Source: Loigolactobacillus bifermentans DSM 20003
GTDB lineage: Bacteria; Bacillota; Bacilli; Lactobacillales; Lactobacillaceae
Length of the DNA stretch: 51,311 bases
NCBI RefSeq assembly: GCF_001434575.1
Contig: NZ_AZDA01000039.1
Coordinates: forward strand, 1 to 51,311
Direction: 5' to 3'
This document shows positions 33,139 to 41,868 of this stretch, in pieces. Position 1 is the stretch's first letter. Each line of letters opens with the position of its first letter. The notes beneath the pieces are model-generated. The model saw only the letters and a list, made by a program, of their open reading frames with translations. It was not told the DNA's origin and did not search any database. Made by a program: the position numbers and the translations under genes.

Positions 33139-33798
33139 TTGAGACAGCAAACAATACATCGCCGGACAGGCTGGCGACTGACCGTGATCTTGCTGATTTT
33201 ACTAGGGGTTATTTTAGTAACGTTGGCAGGCCTAGGCCGTCGTAATGCGCCGGCACTGAACAATATCGCAGCCATTCAAAATGGGGCACTTAAATTAACG
33301 GGCCGGCAGCCAAGTAGTTTAGAATTAAATGTGAAGCCCATGTCACAGTTGCCTGAGCTACCAACGGGTTGTGAAATCACGGATGTCGTGATGTTGATGC
33401 ATTATCGTGGTGTAAAAATCGGCTTGGCGGAGTTGGCGAAGACGATTCCTTATGATGATGATCCAGAAGCTGGTTTCTGGGGGGATCCGTTTACAAATAC
33501 CGGTTATACCATGTACCCACCTGGTTGGCGTAAAACATTTGAACAAAAATTAGGTGGTTTTCAGGATCTTTCCGGCAAATCAATTTCAGTTTTGAAAGCA
33601 ACTTTGGTTGACAAGAAACCAGTTGTTGCTTGGGTCAATATGCATGGTTTTGCAGCACATGCGATTTTATTAATTGGTTATCAAGGTGATGATTTCATTT
33701 ATAATGACCCGTATACGGGCAAAGGACAGCAAAAAATGACCACCGCTGAATTTTGGCGATTGGCCACTTCCCAAAATCACCGTGCTATGACGGATTAA
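33139..33798 (+). CDS. C39-like cysteine peptidase family protein, membrane-anchored
   Basis: 219-aa protein with one N-terminal helix (LTVILLILLGVILVTLAGLG) and a papain-like C39_2 domain: catalytic Cys in ELPTGCEITDVVML (about residue 78), His in HGFAAHAILLIGY, and Asn/Asp in FIYNDPYTGKGQ. It is therefore a surface or secreted cysteine peptidase-like protein, as often found in lactobacilli. Start TTG 33139; a GGGG lies upstream, and TATAAT near 33098 is a likely -10. A terminator hairpin follows. Confidence 0.8.
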   Translation: MRQQTIHRRTGWRLTVILLILLGVILVTLAGLGRRNAPALNNIAAIQNGALKLTGRQPSSLELNVKPMSQLPELPTGCEITDVVMLMHYRGVKIGLAELAKTIPYDDDPEAGFWGDPFTNTGYTMYPPGWRKTFEQKLGGFQDLSGKSISVLKATLVDKKPVVAWVNMHGFAAHAILLIGYQGDDFIYNDPYTGKGQQKMTTAEFWRLATSQNHRAMTD

Positions 33799-33833
33799 AA
33801 AAGAGACTTCAGCCAAGACGTTGAGGTCTTTTT
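33797..33833 (+). terminator. Intrinsic terminator
   Basis: AAAAAGAGACTTCA ... TGAGGTCTTTTT with minor mismatches. Confidence 0.7.
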
Positions 33834-33917
33834 GTCTGTCAATAAATGCGAAGTTTAAATTGCACAACGCTGGTTTGACCGCTATACTTAATAACACTTG
33901 TGTGAAAGAAGGTGACT

Positions 33918-34661
33918 GTGATCGTCAAGGATGATCGGATTTTAGCTGTGTGTTTGTTGGCTGGTAAAATGATGATTGAAAGTGGTTCGGAAATGTATCG
34001 GGTGGAGGACACTATGCAGCGGATCGCTTACAACGCAGGTGCTGCTCATTGTGAGACATTTACGACGCCAACTGGTTTGCTCATGTCACTAGGGGAAAGT
34101 CGGGTTCAAATTTTACAAGTGACACATCGCACGATTAATTTAGAACAAGTGGAACGGATCAATGCGTTATCGCGCCGCTTTGCAGTGCATGAGATCAGTC
34201 TCGGGGCTTTTCACCAAGCGTTGCTGCAGCTAAATCGTGAGGCAGTGGTGTTTCCAGCTTGGTTACAATTGATCGCAGCTGCCGTGATCAGTAGCACCTT
34301 GATGATTTTGTATAACGGGGTTTGGTTTGATTTTCCCAGTACCGCCATCATTGGAACCGTGGGTTATGCTATTTTTTATTTCGGTAAACAACGTTGGCAA
34401 GTGAACTTTTTAAACGAATTTTTTGCATCCTTAGCAATCGGATTATTGGCCTGGGCGGCAGTGCGCTTGCATTTGGGCCAACGACTGGATTTGATTATTA
34501 TTGGGGCAGTGATGCCCTTAGTACCAGGGGTACCGATCACCAATGCAGTACGCGATATTTTAGCAGGTCATTTGTTGTCGGGGTTAGCCCGCGGGTTGGA
34601 AGCGTTGCTCAGTGTCAGTGCTATTGGTATTGGGATCGCGTTAACATTTCGGCTGTTTTGA
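33918..34661 (+). CDS. Threonine/serine exporter ThrE, N-terminal half (YjjP-like)
   Basis: First half of a split ThrE-type exporter (YjjP/DUF1212), 247 aa. The cytosolic N-terminal part has AGKMMIESGSEMYRVEDTM, followed by five membrane helices and the family motif MPLVPGVPITNAVRD. In Corynebacterium the two halves are fused in one protein; here they are two genes 18 nt apart. Exports Thr/Ser in characterised members; substrate here inferred. GTG 33918 is preferred because GAAAGAAGG lies 5 nt upstream; GTG 33912 overlaps that site. Confidence 0.85.
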   Translation: MIVKDDRILAVCLLAGKMMIESGSEMYRVEDTMQRIAYNAGAAHCETFTTPTGLLMSLGESRVQILQVTHRTINLEQVERINALSRRFAVHEISLGAFHQALLQLNREAVVFPAWLQLIAAAVISSTLMILYNGVWFDFPSTAIIGTVGYAIFYFGKQRWQVNFLNEFFASLAIGLLAWAAVRLHLGQRLDLIIIGAVMPLVPGVPITNAVRDILAGHLLSGLARGLEALLSVSAIGIGIALTFRLF

Positions 34662-34679
34662 GCAGATAGGAAGTGAAGC

Positions 34680-35126
34680 ATGCAGGAAGTTGGAACATTT
34701 TGTTTACAGATCGGATTTAGCTATTTAGCAACCGTTGCCTTTGGTATTTGTACAAATGTGCCGCGTCGTGCGTTGAATGCCTGCGGGTTGACTGGTGCGG
34801 CCGGTTGGATTGTTTATTGGGTGCTGTTTCAGTTTCACTTAGGCCGTATGTTACCCAATTTATTAGGTGCCTTTGTCATTGCCTTAGTAAGCCTCTTTTT
34901 TGCCAGACGTAATAAGATTCCCGTGATTATTTTTAATATTCCAGGGTTAGTTCCTTTAGTGCCCGGCGGCTTGGCCTATCAAGCGGTTCGGGCGTTTGTA
35001 TTGGGGCAATACTTAAACGGTATTCAATATGCGATTCAAGTCGCCATGATTGCAGGGGCCCTAGCAATCGGGTTTATGTTGGCGCAATTTGTCGGCAATA
35101 GTCGGTTGTTACACTGGCACCGCTAA
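34680..35126 (+). CDS. Threonine/serine exporter, C-terminal half (YjjB-like)
   Basis: Second half of the split ThrE exporter (YjjB/DUF3815), 148 aa with four to five helices and the motif IPGLVPLVPGGLAYQAVRAF, mirrored in the N-terminal partner's VPGVP motif. Start ATG 34680 with AGGAAGTG upstream. The two half proteins must assemble to work. Confidence 0.87.
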   Translation: MQEVGTFCLQIGFSYLATVAFGICTNVPRRALNACGLTGAAGWIVYWVLFQFHLGRMLPNLLGAFVIALVSLFFARRNKIPVIIFNIPGLVPLVPGGLAYQAVRAFVLGQYLNGIQYAIQVAMIAGALAIGFMLAQFVGNSRLLHWHR

Positions 35127-35142
35127 GCATTGAAAATAGTAA

Positions 35143-35171
35143 TTGAAACGCTTACATAAAGATGGTATAAC
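35143..35171 (+). promoter_or_regulatory. Promoter with cre-like site before the 67-aa gene
   Basis: TTGAAA (35143-35148), 17-nt spacer, TATAAC (35166-35171). TTGAAACGCTTACA (35143-35156) matches most positions of the catabolite-response element consensus TGWNANCGNTNWCA and covers the -35, so CcpA repression is possible. Confidence 0.6.
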
Positions 35172-35206
35172 TGATTTGGAAGTAATTAAAAAGGTGGGCA
35201 GAAGCC

Positions 35207-35410
35207 ATGTTATTTAATCGGACAATGGATTATTTAGTGGTCGGCGTTTATCAGTTAGCCGGCACACAACATACAGAACAGTGCGTGATGCACAATACCA
35301 CAAAACGTGAGGCCAAACAACAAATGATACATTATTTGAACAATAAATTAACGGCGGCTTCGGGCTCGTTTCAAGATATTGTCTCCATTCAAGTTCAGAA
35401 GCAACGCTAA
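35207..35410 (+). CDS. Small hypothetical protein, 67 aa
   Basis: Unrecognised 67-aa soluble protein with a central Lys/Gln-rich helix (TKREAKQQMIHYLNNKL). Start ATG 35207 with AAGGTGGG 8 nt upstream, a good promoter, and possible CcpA control through an overlapping cre-like site. The size and promoter support a real gene. No function is assigned. Confidence 0.6.
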   Translation: MLFNRTMDYLVVGVYQLAGTQHTEQCVMHNTTKREAKQQMIHYLNNKLTAASGSFQDIVSIQVQKQR

Positions 35411-35498
35411 GGCCGTGATTCGCTTTTTCCTGTGAGAGTCGGTATAATGAAAGCGTACAGAACTTTATCTAAGAGACATCTAAAAGGTGGCGAATAAA

Positions 35499-35993
35499 AT
35501 GGGAAAACAAGACAATAATACGCTTGATTTTGAAGTGCAAACCATGAATTTTCATCGTTTGTTGGTAGCGGTTGATGAAGATGATTCTACTTCTTCAATT
35601 CGGGCGTTTAACTATGCCGTTACAACGGCCAAAGCTTTCCATCTTCCATTGGCAATCGTAACAATCTTAGAAACTGCTGATTTAAATATTTATGATTCAC
35701 TTTCACCTGAGTTTTTAGCGGATCGACGCCAGGAAGTATTGGCAAAAGTGAACCAATACGCACAAAAGGCCGTTGACTTTGGTGTTACAGAAGTGACACC
35801 ATTGATCGGTGAAGGCAAGCCTGGGAATATAATTGTTAAAGAAATCATTCCGGATTGGCGCCCAGACTTGTTGATCGTCGGGTCTGAAACCAAAGAAAAA
35901 AGCCGACTTTTTATCGGATCACAGGCCAGTTATATGGCACAAAATGCGGCTTGTTCCGTGATCGTTGTGCGGGCGAATGATCAATTTTATTAA
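35499..35993 (+). CDS. Universal stress protein (UspA family)
   Basis: UspA-family protein of 164 aa, closely similar in layout to the mntH-linked UspA: FHRLLVAVDEDDSTSS, LNIYDSLSPEF and DLLIVGSETKEKSRLFIGSQASYM, the last carrying the ATP-binding G...GS signature. Start ATG 35499 (protein MGKQDNN) is 11 nt from AAAAGG; GTG 35487 is in frame but overlaps that site. TATAAT near 35443 is a likely -10. A strong terminator follows. Confidence 0.87.
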   Translation: MGKQDNNTLDFEVQTMNFHRLLVAVDEDDSTSSIRAFNYAVTTAKAFHLPLAIVTILETADLNIYDSLSPEFLADRRQEVLAKVNQYAQKAVDFGVTEVTPLIGEGKPGNIIVKEIIPDWRPDLLIVGSETKEKSRLFIGSQASYMAQNAACSVIVVRANDQFY

Positions 35994-36000
35994 TGAGATC

Positions 36001-36028
36001 AAAGTAGATCGCAAGGTCTACTTTTTTT
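36001..36028 (+). terminator. Intrinsic terminator of uspA
   Basis: AAAGTAGATC - GCAA - GGTCTACTTTTTTT. Confidence 0.85.
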
Positions 36029-36062
36029 ATTGGCAAAGAAATCATTAAGGGATGGTAACGAC

Positions 36063-36788
36063 ATGCAATATCCAAATTATCACCTTGCAACTTTTGTAAG
36101 CCGGCCTAATCGGTTTATCGCATGGTGCGACCTAGCAGGCGAACAAGTGCAAGTTCACGTTAAGAATACCGGACGCAACCGTGAAATTTTACGGCCAGGG
36201 GTGCCCGTATCGTTAGTTCAGAGTGCCAACCCAAAGCGTAAAACCAAGTATGATCTGGTTGCGGCGAAGGTTGGTGAGCGGTGGATCAATATTGACAGTC
36301 AAGCACCGAATCATGTGGCCTTAGCCGGTTTAGAGCAGGGGATTATTCAGCTACCTGGCCTTCAAGACACCATTCAAATATTGCGCCCAGAAGTGGTTTT
36401 TAAGGATTCACGGTTTGATATTTATGGCGAAACAGCGGTCGAGAAGTTTTTTGTCGAGATCAAAGGGGTCACACTGGCCAATGGGGCGTTAGCCGCCTTT
36501 CCAGATGCACCAACTAGCCGTGCCTCAAAACATGTGACAACGTTAATGCAAGCTGCTCAGGCCGGCTACCGTAGTTATTTATGCTTTATTGTGCAATTGA
36601 CAGGTATTGAAACCATGACCGTTTTTAAACAGCGTGATCCAGTGTTGTATCAAACGATTTTAACGGCGCAACAAAACAATGTTGGCGTGTTGGCCTACGG
36701 TTGCCATGTGACGCCAGGTGAACTAACGGTGCAATACCCGGTAGCCCTTGATTTAAAACAGTCGTTTATAGAACCGAAACTTGTTTGA
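36063..36788 (+). CDS. sfsA: SfsA family DNA-binding/nuclease-like protein
   Basis: SfsA (sugar fermentation stimulation protein), 241 aa. Typical motifs: RFIAWCDLAGEQVQVHVKNTGR near the N-terminus, FKDSRFDIYGE, FVEIKGVTLANGALAAFPDAPTSRASKH, and a conserved terminal region. The fold has an OB-like N-terminal part and a restriction-nuclease-like core with the D/E-x-K motif (EIKG). Start ATG 36063 with AAGGGATGG upstream. The biological role is poorly known even in E. coli. Confidence 0.9.
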   Translation: MQYPNYHLATFVSRPNRFIAWCDLAGEQVQVHVKNTGRNREILRPGVPVSLVQSANPKRKTKYDLVAAKVGERWINIDSQAPNHVALAGLEQGIIQLPGLQDTIQILRPEVVFKDSRFDIYGETAVEKFFVEIKGVTLANGALAAFPDAPTSRASKHVTTLMQAAQAGYRSYLCFIVQLTGIETMTVFKQRDPVLYQTILTAQQNNVGVLAYGCHVTPGELTVQYPVALDLKQSFIEPKLV

Positions 36789-36906
36789 TGAATTTAATCA
36801 AGCCCTCATCTGTTTTTAAGTTAGTGGGAGAAAAAACTATAAAAAAATAAAGCCGATATTACCGGTGCTAGTGGCCTGAAAGGTAGTTGAGTCACCCTAA
36901 ATTGAT

Positions 36907-36935
36907 TTGACAAATCTCTGTGAGATTACTAAACT
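36907..36935 (+). promoter_or_regulatory. Promoter of the branched-chain aminotransferase gene
   Basis: TTGACA (36907-36912), 17-nt spacer, TAAACT (36930-36935). The leader is about 60 nt and AT-rich; no T-box is present. The preceding 36789-36900 shows no gene. Confidence 0.75.
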
Positions 36936-37002
36936 AATGATTAAAATTAGCTTACAAAATGAGTTGTTTTTAATTAAAACAAATAATCAAGGGGCGAGTA
37001 AT

Positions 37003-38034
37003 ATGTCAATCAATGCAAAGGATATTGATTTTAATAATTTAGGGTTTAACTACATGGATCTGCCTTATCGATTCCGTGCGTATTATCGCGATGGTCAGTG
37101 GCAAGACGAAGGTTTAACAGATGATCCTAACATCCATATTAGTGAAGGTTCAACCATCTTACATTATGGCCAAGGGGCTTTTGAAGGCTTAAAAGCTTAT
37201 CGGACACAATCTGGTGAAATCAACTTATTCCGGCCAGACCAAAATGCGATCCGGATGACCCATTCATGCGATCGCCTGTTGATGCCTGAATACCCAGTTG
37301 ACAAGTTTGTTGATGCTGTTAAACAAACAGTTGCTGCTAACAAAGATTTTGTGCCACCTTATGGGACAGGTGCGACGTTATACTTACGGCCATACATCGT
37401 GGGTGTTGGGGGCAATATTGGCGTCCATCCCGCTCAAGAATACATTTTCTCAATTTTTGCAATGCCAGTGGGGAACTACTTTAAGGGTGGTTTAACACCA
37501 ACTGCATTTATTACTTCTGAATACGACCGTGCAGCCCATAAAGGGACTGGTGCGAATAAAGTCGGCGGGAACTACGCTGCCAGCTTATTCCCTGGTGATT
37601 ACGCGCATCAAAATGGCTACAGTGACTGTATCTACCTTGACCCAATCTCACATCGTAAAGTTGAAGAAGTTGGTTCTGCTAACTTCTTTGGCATTACCAA
37701 GGATAACGTGTTCTTAACACCGAAATCACCTTCAATTTTACCTTCTGTTACCAAGTATTCCTTATTGTACTTAGCCAAAGAAAAGCTGGGCTTAGGGACT
37801 AAAGAAGGCGACGTCTTTATCGATCAATTCGATGAATTTACAGAAGCCGGCGCTTGTGGGACAGCTGCTGTTATCTCACCAATTGGGAGTATTACCCACG
37901 GTGATGACAAACATGTCTTCTATTCTGAAACAGAAGTTGGCCCTGTCACACGTAAATTGTATGACACCTTAACTGGAATTCAATTCGGTGAATTAGATGC
38001 CCCAGAAGGCTGGATCCAAAAAGTCGAAGCTTAA
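37003..38034 (+). CDS. ilvE: Branched-chain amino acid aminotransferase
   Basis: PLP aminotransferase of fold type IV, last step of Val/Ile/Leu synthesis and first step of their breakdown. 343 aa, group of the longer Gram-positive BcaT. Motifs: LHYGQGAFEGLKAYR, GVGGNIGVHP, the PLP lysine in GTGANKVGGNYAASL, and FTEAGACGTAAVISPIG. Start ATG 37003 with AAGGGGCG upstream; the upstream in-frame extension to 36907 covers the promoter and is not coding. Together with the ilv genes at 21-29 kb it completes the pathway. Confidence 0.94.
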   Translation: MSINAKDIDFNNLGFNYMDLPYRFRAYYRDGQWQDEGLTDDPNIHISEGSTILHYGQGAFEGLKAYRTQSGEINLFRPDQNAIRMTHSCDRLLMPEYPVDKFVDAVKQTVAANKDFVPPYGTGATLYLRPYIVGVGGNIGVHPAQEYIFSIFAMPVGNYFKGGLTPTAFITSEYDRAAHKGTGANKVGGNYAASLFPGDYAHQNGYSDCIYLDPISHRKVEEVGSANFFGITKDNVFLTPKSPSILPSVTKYSLLYLAKEKLGLGTKEGDVFIDQFDEFTEAGACGTAAVISPIGSITHGDDKHVFYSETEVGPVTRKLYDTLTGIQFGELDAPEGWIQKVEA

Positions 38035-38045
38035 TCAATCATTGT

Positions 38046-38090
38046 TTAAAAGCATTAAAGTACTGCAATCAGTGCTTTAATGCTTTTTTG
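38046..38090 (+). terminator. Intrinsic terminator of ilvE
   Basis: AAAAGCATTAAAGTACTG - CAAT - CAGTGCTTTAATGCTTTTTT. Confidence 0.9.
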
Positions 38091-38152
38091 GTATTTTCCG
38101 GTAATGAATACTATAATGGAGGTGAGACCAAAAAGAAAAGAGGAGGATCATC

Positions 38153-38497
38153 GTGGCAGAAGCAACGATTGCCTACGCCGATTTAAGTGAGCAGGCACAA
38201 CAAGCGGCGATTGCAAACTTTATTCCGGCTTACATCGATCAGTTTCGGCGCGATAATTTGGAAGTTCTTGATGAAGATTATGCTTCAGGAGATATTCCAA
38301 TGATTAATCACGTATTATATTCAGGGGCACGTTTTGACAAACAGGATTTAGTGACGTACTTAACAGAGCGGGTATTACCGCATTTTGATCACTTACTTGC
38401 GGTATTACCACAAACTTATTTGGCCAACGGCACACCACAGCAGCCTTGGCCGCAATGGTTTGAAGCCCAACGGTTACAATTAAATAATGGTCAATAA
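38153..38497 (+). CDS. Hypothetical protein, 114 aa
   Basis: Unrecognised acidic soluble protein of 114 aa, largely helical, with a Pro/Trp-rich C-terminal segment (TPQQPWPQWFEAQRL). Start GTG 38153 has a perfect AGGAGG upstream, and TTGGTA-18-TATAAT (ending near 38117) is a good promoter. A terminator follows. Probably a lactobacillar conserved protein; no function can be inferred. Confidence 0.65.
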   Translation: MAEATIAYADLSEQAQQAAIANFIPAYIDQFRRDNLEVLDEDYASGDIPMINHVLYSGARFDKQDLVTYLTERVLPHFDHLLAVLPQTYLANGTPQQPWPQWFEAQRLQLNNGQ

Positions 38498-38509
38498 GGC
38501 CGATTACGG

Positions 38510-38541
38510 AAAAATCTGAGCTTAAGTTTCAGATTTTTTTT
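38510..38541 (+). terminator. Intrinsic terminator
   Basis: AAAAATCTGA - GCTTAAGTT - TCAGATTTTTTTT. Confidence 0.85.
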
Positions 38542-38631
38542 AGTTTCGGATTGCATTTTTAATTGTAATAGTTATAATGACAGTTAGGAGCTTCGATTTT
38601 ATATCTAATATTTTGAGGAAGGATGATTTGT

Positions 38632-39045
38632 ATGTTGCATCTCTACACGTCACCAAGCTGCGCTTCTTGCCGCAAGGCACGGGCTTGGCTAGTCGCGCAT
38701 CAAATTGATTTTACCGAACGGAATATTTTAGCCCAACCGTTAACCACGGCAGAATTAAAACAAATTTTGCGTTTGACTGAAAATGGCACCGATGATATTA
38801 TTGCCACACGTTCAAAGGCCTATCAGGCGTTAACGGTTGATTTAAATCAACTCCCATTAAAAGCAGTCATGACCTTATTACAACAAGATCCAACGCTGAT
38901 CAAACGGCCATTGCTTGTGGATGAGACCCGATTAGAAGTTGGTTATAATGCAGAAGATATTCGCCAGTTTATGCCGCGTAAGCTCCGGCAACAAGAGCTC
39001 CGACGCGCTCAATACTTAACAGGCTTTGCGGATCTAGCGGAGTAA
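38632..39045 (+). CDS. spx: Spx-type transcriptional regulator (ArsC/Spx family)
   Basis: Spx-like regulator of 137 aa. The N-terminal thioredoxin-fold redox switch CxxC is present in YTSPSCASCRKARAWL (the two Cys at about positions 10 and 13). Later motifs LLVDETRLEVGYNAEDIRQF match Spx. Spx binds the RNA polymerase alpha C-terminal domain and reprogrammes transcription under thiol/oxidative stress. Start ATG 38632 has GAGGAAGG 9 nt upstream; ATG 38623 directly abuts this site. Lactobacilli usually have several Spx paralogues, so the symbol is by family. Confidence 0.88.
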   Translation: MLHLYTSPSCASCRKARAWLVAHQIDFTERNILAQPLTTAELKQILRLTENGTDDIIATRSKAYQALTVDLNQLPLKAVMTLLQQDPTLIKRPLLVDETRLEVGYNAEDIRQFMPRKLRQQELRRAQYLTGFADLAE

Positions 39046-39046
39046 T

Positions 39047-39080
39047 AAAAAAACAATCTGATTTCAGATTGTTTTTTTAT
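39047..39080. terminator. Bidirectional terminator spx / PAP2
   Basis: AAAAAAACAATCTGA - TT - TCAGATTGTTTTTTT between convergent genes. Confidence 0.9.
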
Positions 39081-39793
39081 AGGTCTTCATTTGGATGTTG
39101 CTCGTGATGAGCATGTCGCGGTTGTGGTTTTGAACGGTGATAAAATCGGTTCACAATGTGTAAACCCATCTCACAAAGTTTAAACCACAATAAGGCGAAT
39201 AGGAAACCGCCTAAGGTGTCACTGGGGTAATGGTCACCGAGATAAACCCGTGCAGTTGCCATGCCAATGATCAATAGGGCACTCACTACGATTGCCAAAA
39301 TATGCCAAATACGCTGCGGCAGCGGTCGAATTAAAACGAAATAAAGTAACAAAAGGCATAATGTGATGCCAAACGTGTGGCCGCTGGGAAAACTAAAGCC
39401 GGCTTCAGGAATGATCACCCGAATTTGTGGCCGCGGTCGCGCAATGAAACTTTTTAAAAAGTGATTGGCAATGGTGCCACTTGCCATCATGATCAAAACA
39501 GCGATTCCCATTCGCGTGCGACGATGCCACCACAACCAAATGGCGAGTAGCACGATATAAAAGCAGTCGAGGGTTGGCTGAAAGGCGACACTGAGTAAAT
39601 GCCAGCCAAAGGTCGGCACCGGCTGAATCTGTTTTTGAACCACCGCGATAATTGGTCGGTCGATTTGTAATAATAGATTTTCCTGCCATTTGGCAAGTGC
39701 TGCTAAAATAGCCAGGAGCACCAGTGCAGCTAACGGCCAGCGTGGTAGCGGCTGCTTTTCTGGTAGTGCAGCTTGAAATCGTTGACGAAACAT
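39077..39793 (-). CDS. PAP2-family membrane phosphatase
   Basis: Membrane phosphatase of 238 aa of the type-2 phosphatidic acid phosphatase family, with six helices. All three catalytic motifs are present: KSFIARPRP, FPSGHTF and ARVYLGDHYPSDTLGG. Members act on undecaprenyl pyrophosphate or phosphatidylglycerol phosphate. The C-terminal tail is His-rich (HRSKPQPRHAHHEQH), possibly metal-binding. Start ATG 39793 with TAGGTG upstream. Confidence 0.88.
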   Translation of the reverse strand: MFRQRFQAALPEKQPLPRWPLAALVLLAILAALAKWQENLLLQIDRPIIAVVQKQIQPVPTFGWHLLSVAFQPTLDCFYIVLLAIWLWWHRRTRMGIAVLIMMASGTIANHFLKSFIARPRPQIRVIIPEAGFSFPSGHTFGITLCLLLLYFVLIRPLPQRIWHILAIVVSALLIIGMATARVYLGDHYPSDTLGGFLFALLWFKLCEMGLHIVNRFYHRSKPQPRHAHHEQHPNEDL

Positions 39794-39861
39794 GTGAACA
39801 CCTACTTTATAATTGCTAGCTTTTAGTATACTGAAACAAGATTAAAATTCTGTTAATTCCC

Positions 39862-39912
39862 AACAAAATAGGACCAACGCCGTAAGTGAAGTGCGGCGTT
39901 GATCCTATTTTG
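39862..39912. terminator. Terminator hairpin after pepF
   Basis: CAAAATAGGACCAACGCCG pairs with CGGCGTTGATCCTATTTTG (one mismatch) around 11 nt. It lies between the pepF stop and the PAP2 start. Confidence 0.75.
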
Positions 39913-39915
39913 AGA

Positions 39916-41724
39916 TTAGTCAGTTAGCAATTTTTCGAGTTCGTTGAGACGTGTTTCGAAAACTTGGAACGCTTTTTCCAAGTAAGCGGGTTGGGTCATA
40001 TCGACACCAGCACCTTGCATAATGGTAATCGGATCTTTTGAACTACCGGATTTCAAATAGTTCAAATAAGCTTGCCGGTCGGTTGCGTTGCCGTTAACGA
40101 TCTTGTCAGATAAGGTTGTTGCGGCAGCAAAACCAGTGGCATATTGATAAACGTAGTAATTATAGTAGAAATGCGGGATCCGTGACCATTCCAATGCAAT
40201 TTCAGGATCATTGACCACAGCTGGTCCATAATAGCGCTGATTGAGCTCGGCGTAATAATCGGATAAGGATTGCGCGGTTAATGGCTGACCTTTTGCAGCT
40301 TCAGTGTGTAAGAAATGCTCAAACTCAGCAAACTGTGTTTGACGGAAAATGGTGCCTTTAAAGCCATCTAAATAATAATTTAAAATATAAGCACGTGTTT
40401 TCGGATCGGTTTGTTGCTTTAACAAATAGTCCGTTAATAGGTTTTCATTGGTCGTTGAAGCAATTTCAGCGACAAAAATCGCGTAATCGCCGTAAACGTA
40501 AGGTTGGTTGTGATGTGAGTAGTAGCTGTGAACAGAATGCCCCATTTCATGGACTAAGGTATATAAGTTGTTCAAATTATCTTGCCAGTTTAACAAAATA
40601 AAGGGGTTCGTATCGTACATGCCACCAGAATAGGCGCCACTGGTTTTGCCTTGGTTCTCCACCACGTCGATCCACCGGTTAGCGTAAGCTTCTTCGACGA
40701 TGCTAGTGTATTCATGACCTAACACTGCAGTTGCGTTTAAAACTTCAGCCTTCGCTTCAGGATAAGTGTAGGTCAGGCTCGGTTTTCCGGTTAGCGGGGT
40801 ATACATGTCATACATGTGTAATTCATCAACACCTAAAATCTTTTTCCGCAAAGCCACATAACGATGCAGTAGCGGCAGATTTTTGTTGACCAATTTGACC
40901 AAAGTTTCATAAACCGTTTCAGGAATCTGGTTGGCACCTAAAGCCGCTGCACGGGCGCTGTCGTAGTGATGGACTTGTGCTTGATAATTGTGCATTTTGA
41001 CGTAATTTGATAAGGTAGCGGCCAGCGTATTACGGAATTGACCGTAAACTTTATATAACTGCTTAAAGGCGTTTTGGCGAACAGCCCGATCAGTGGATTC
41101 GATTAAACGACCGTAAACGCCTTGTGAAAGCTGGGTATCTTGGTCGCGTTCGTCTTTAATGACAGGGAAGGGCAGATCAACGTCATTGAGAATATTAAAT
41201 GTGTCCGCCGAACCTTCAAAAATATCACTGGCGCCTGCCAGTAACTTTTCAGAAGCTTCGTCTAAAATATGGGCGCGAGTAGCCGTAAGGGTTTCTAAAT
41301 AATGACGATAAACTTTTAAATTACTGTTTTCGTTTATAAATTGGTTCAGCTGTGCTTCAGGAATTGCTAAAATCGCTGGTTCAAAGAAGGCCAACTTCGC
41401 ACCAACTTGTGCAAGTAGTGCGCTGGCCCGTTGGTTCAGGGCCTGGTAAGTCGTATTGTTGTTATCTTGATTGTGCTTCAAACTAGAATAAACGTAGACC
41501 TTTTCCAGCTTGCGATAAAGATCAAAGTATTGATCTAAGCCGTTGCTTAAATCGCGGGCTGAAGCACCTAAATCTTTTTGAATCGCTGGTAATTGGTCTG
41601 CTAAAGTCACAACCGCCTGATAATCTTGTTCCCAAGCGTCATCTGTTGGGTAGATTGTGGTGAGATCCCAAGTGAGTTCAGTTGGGACGTCCTCACGTTT
41701 TGGAAGTGTTTTAATTGCGCTCAT
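39916..41724 (-). CDS. pepF: Oligoendopeptidase F
   Basis: Cytosolic zinc metallopeptidase of family M3B, 602 aa, which cleaves oligopeptides of about 7-17 residues during peptide use. The zinc site HEMGHSVHSYYSHHNQ (HExxH) is near residue 390 with the third ligand Glu downstream in the region AEIASTTNENLL. Start ATG 41724 (MSAIKTLPKRE) with AAGGAGA upstream; the in-frame extension to 41793 has no ribosome binding site. Length and motifs are typical of lactobacillar PepF. Confidence 0.94.
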   Translation of the reverse strand: MSAIKTLPKREDVPTELTWDLTTIYPTDDAWEQDYQAVVTLADQLPAIQKDLGASARDLSNGLDQYFDLYRKLEKVYVYSSLKHNQDNNNTTYQALNQRASALLAQVGAKLAFFEPAILAIPEAQLNQFINENSNLKVYRHYLETLTATRAHILDEASEKLLAGASDIFEGSADTFNILNDVDLPFPVIKDERDQDTQLSQGVYGRLIESTDRAVRQNAFKQLYKVYGQFRNTLAATLSNYVKMHNYQAQVHHYDSARAAALGANQIPETVYETLVKLVNKNLPLLHRYVALRKKILGVDELHMYDMYTPLTGKPSLTYTYPEAKAEVLNATAVLGHEYTSIVEEAYANRWIDVVENQGKTSGAYSGGMYDTNPFILLNWQDNLNNLYTLVHEMGHSVHSYYSHHNQPYVYGDYAIFVAEIASTTNENLLTDYLLKQQTDPKTRAYILNYYLDGFKGTIFRQTQFAEFEHFLHTEAAKGQPLTAQSLSDYYAELNQRYYGPAVVNDPEIALEWSRIPHFYYNYYVYQYATGFAAATTLSDKIVNGNATDRQAYLNYLKSGSSKDPITIMQGAGVDMTQPAYLEKAFQVFETRLNELEKLLTD

Positions 41725-41868
41725 CGTTAAAGTCTCCTTGTTGATCAGAGTGGGGCGATAATTGTCGTTTGCCCTAGCAACAGGATAGCACAAAAGTCAG
41801 GCAGTTGTATTGCGAATCGGCAACAAAAAAAGACACTCACCGAAGTGAGTGTCTTAAAAAGTGGTTGC

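Noticed and set aside
36907-37002. In-frame upstream extension of the aminotransferase gene
   Set aside because: It covers the TTGACA/TAAACT promoter; ATG 37003 has a strong ribosome binding site and matches the family N-terminus.
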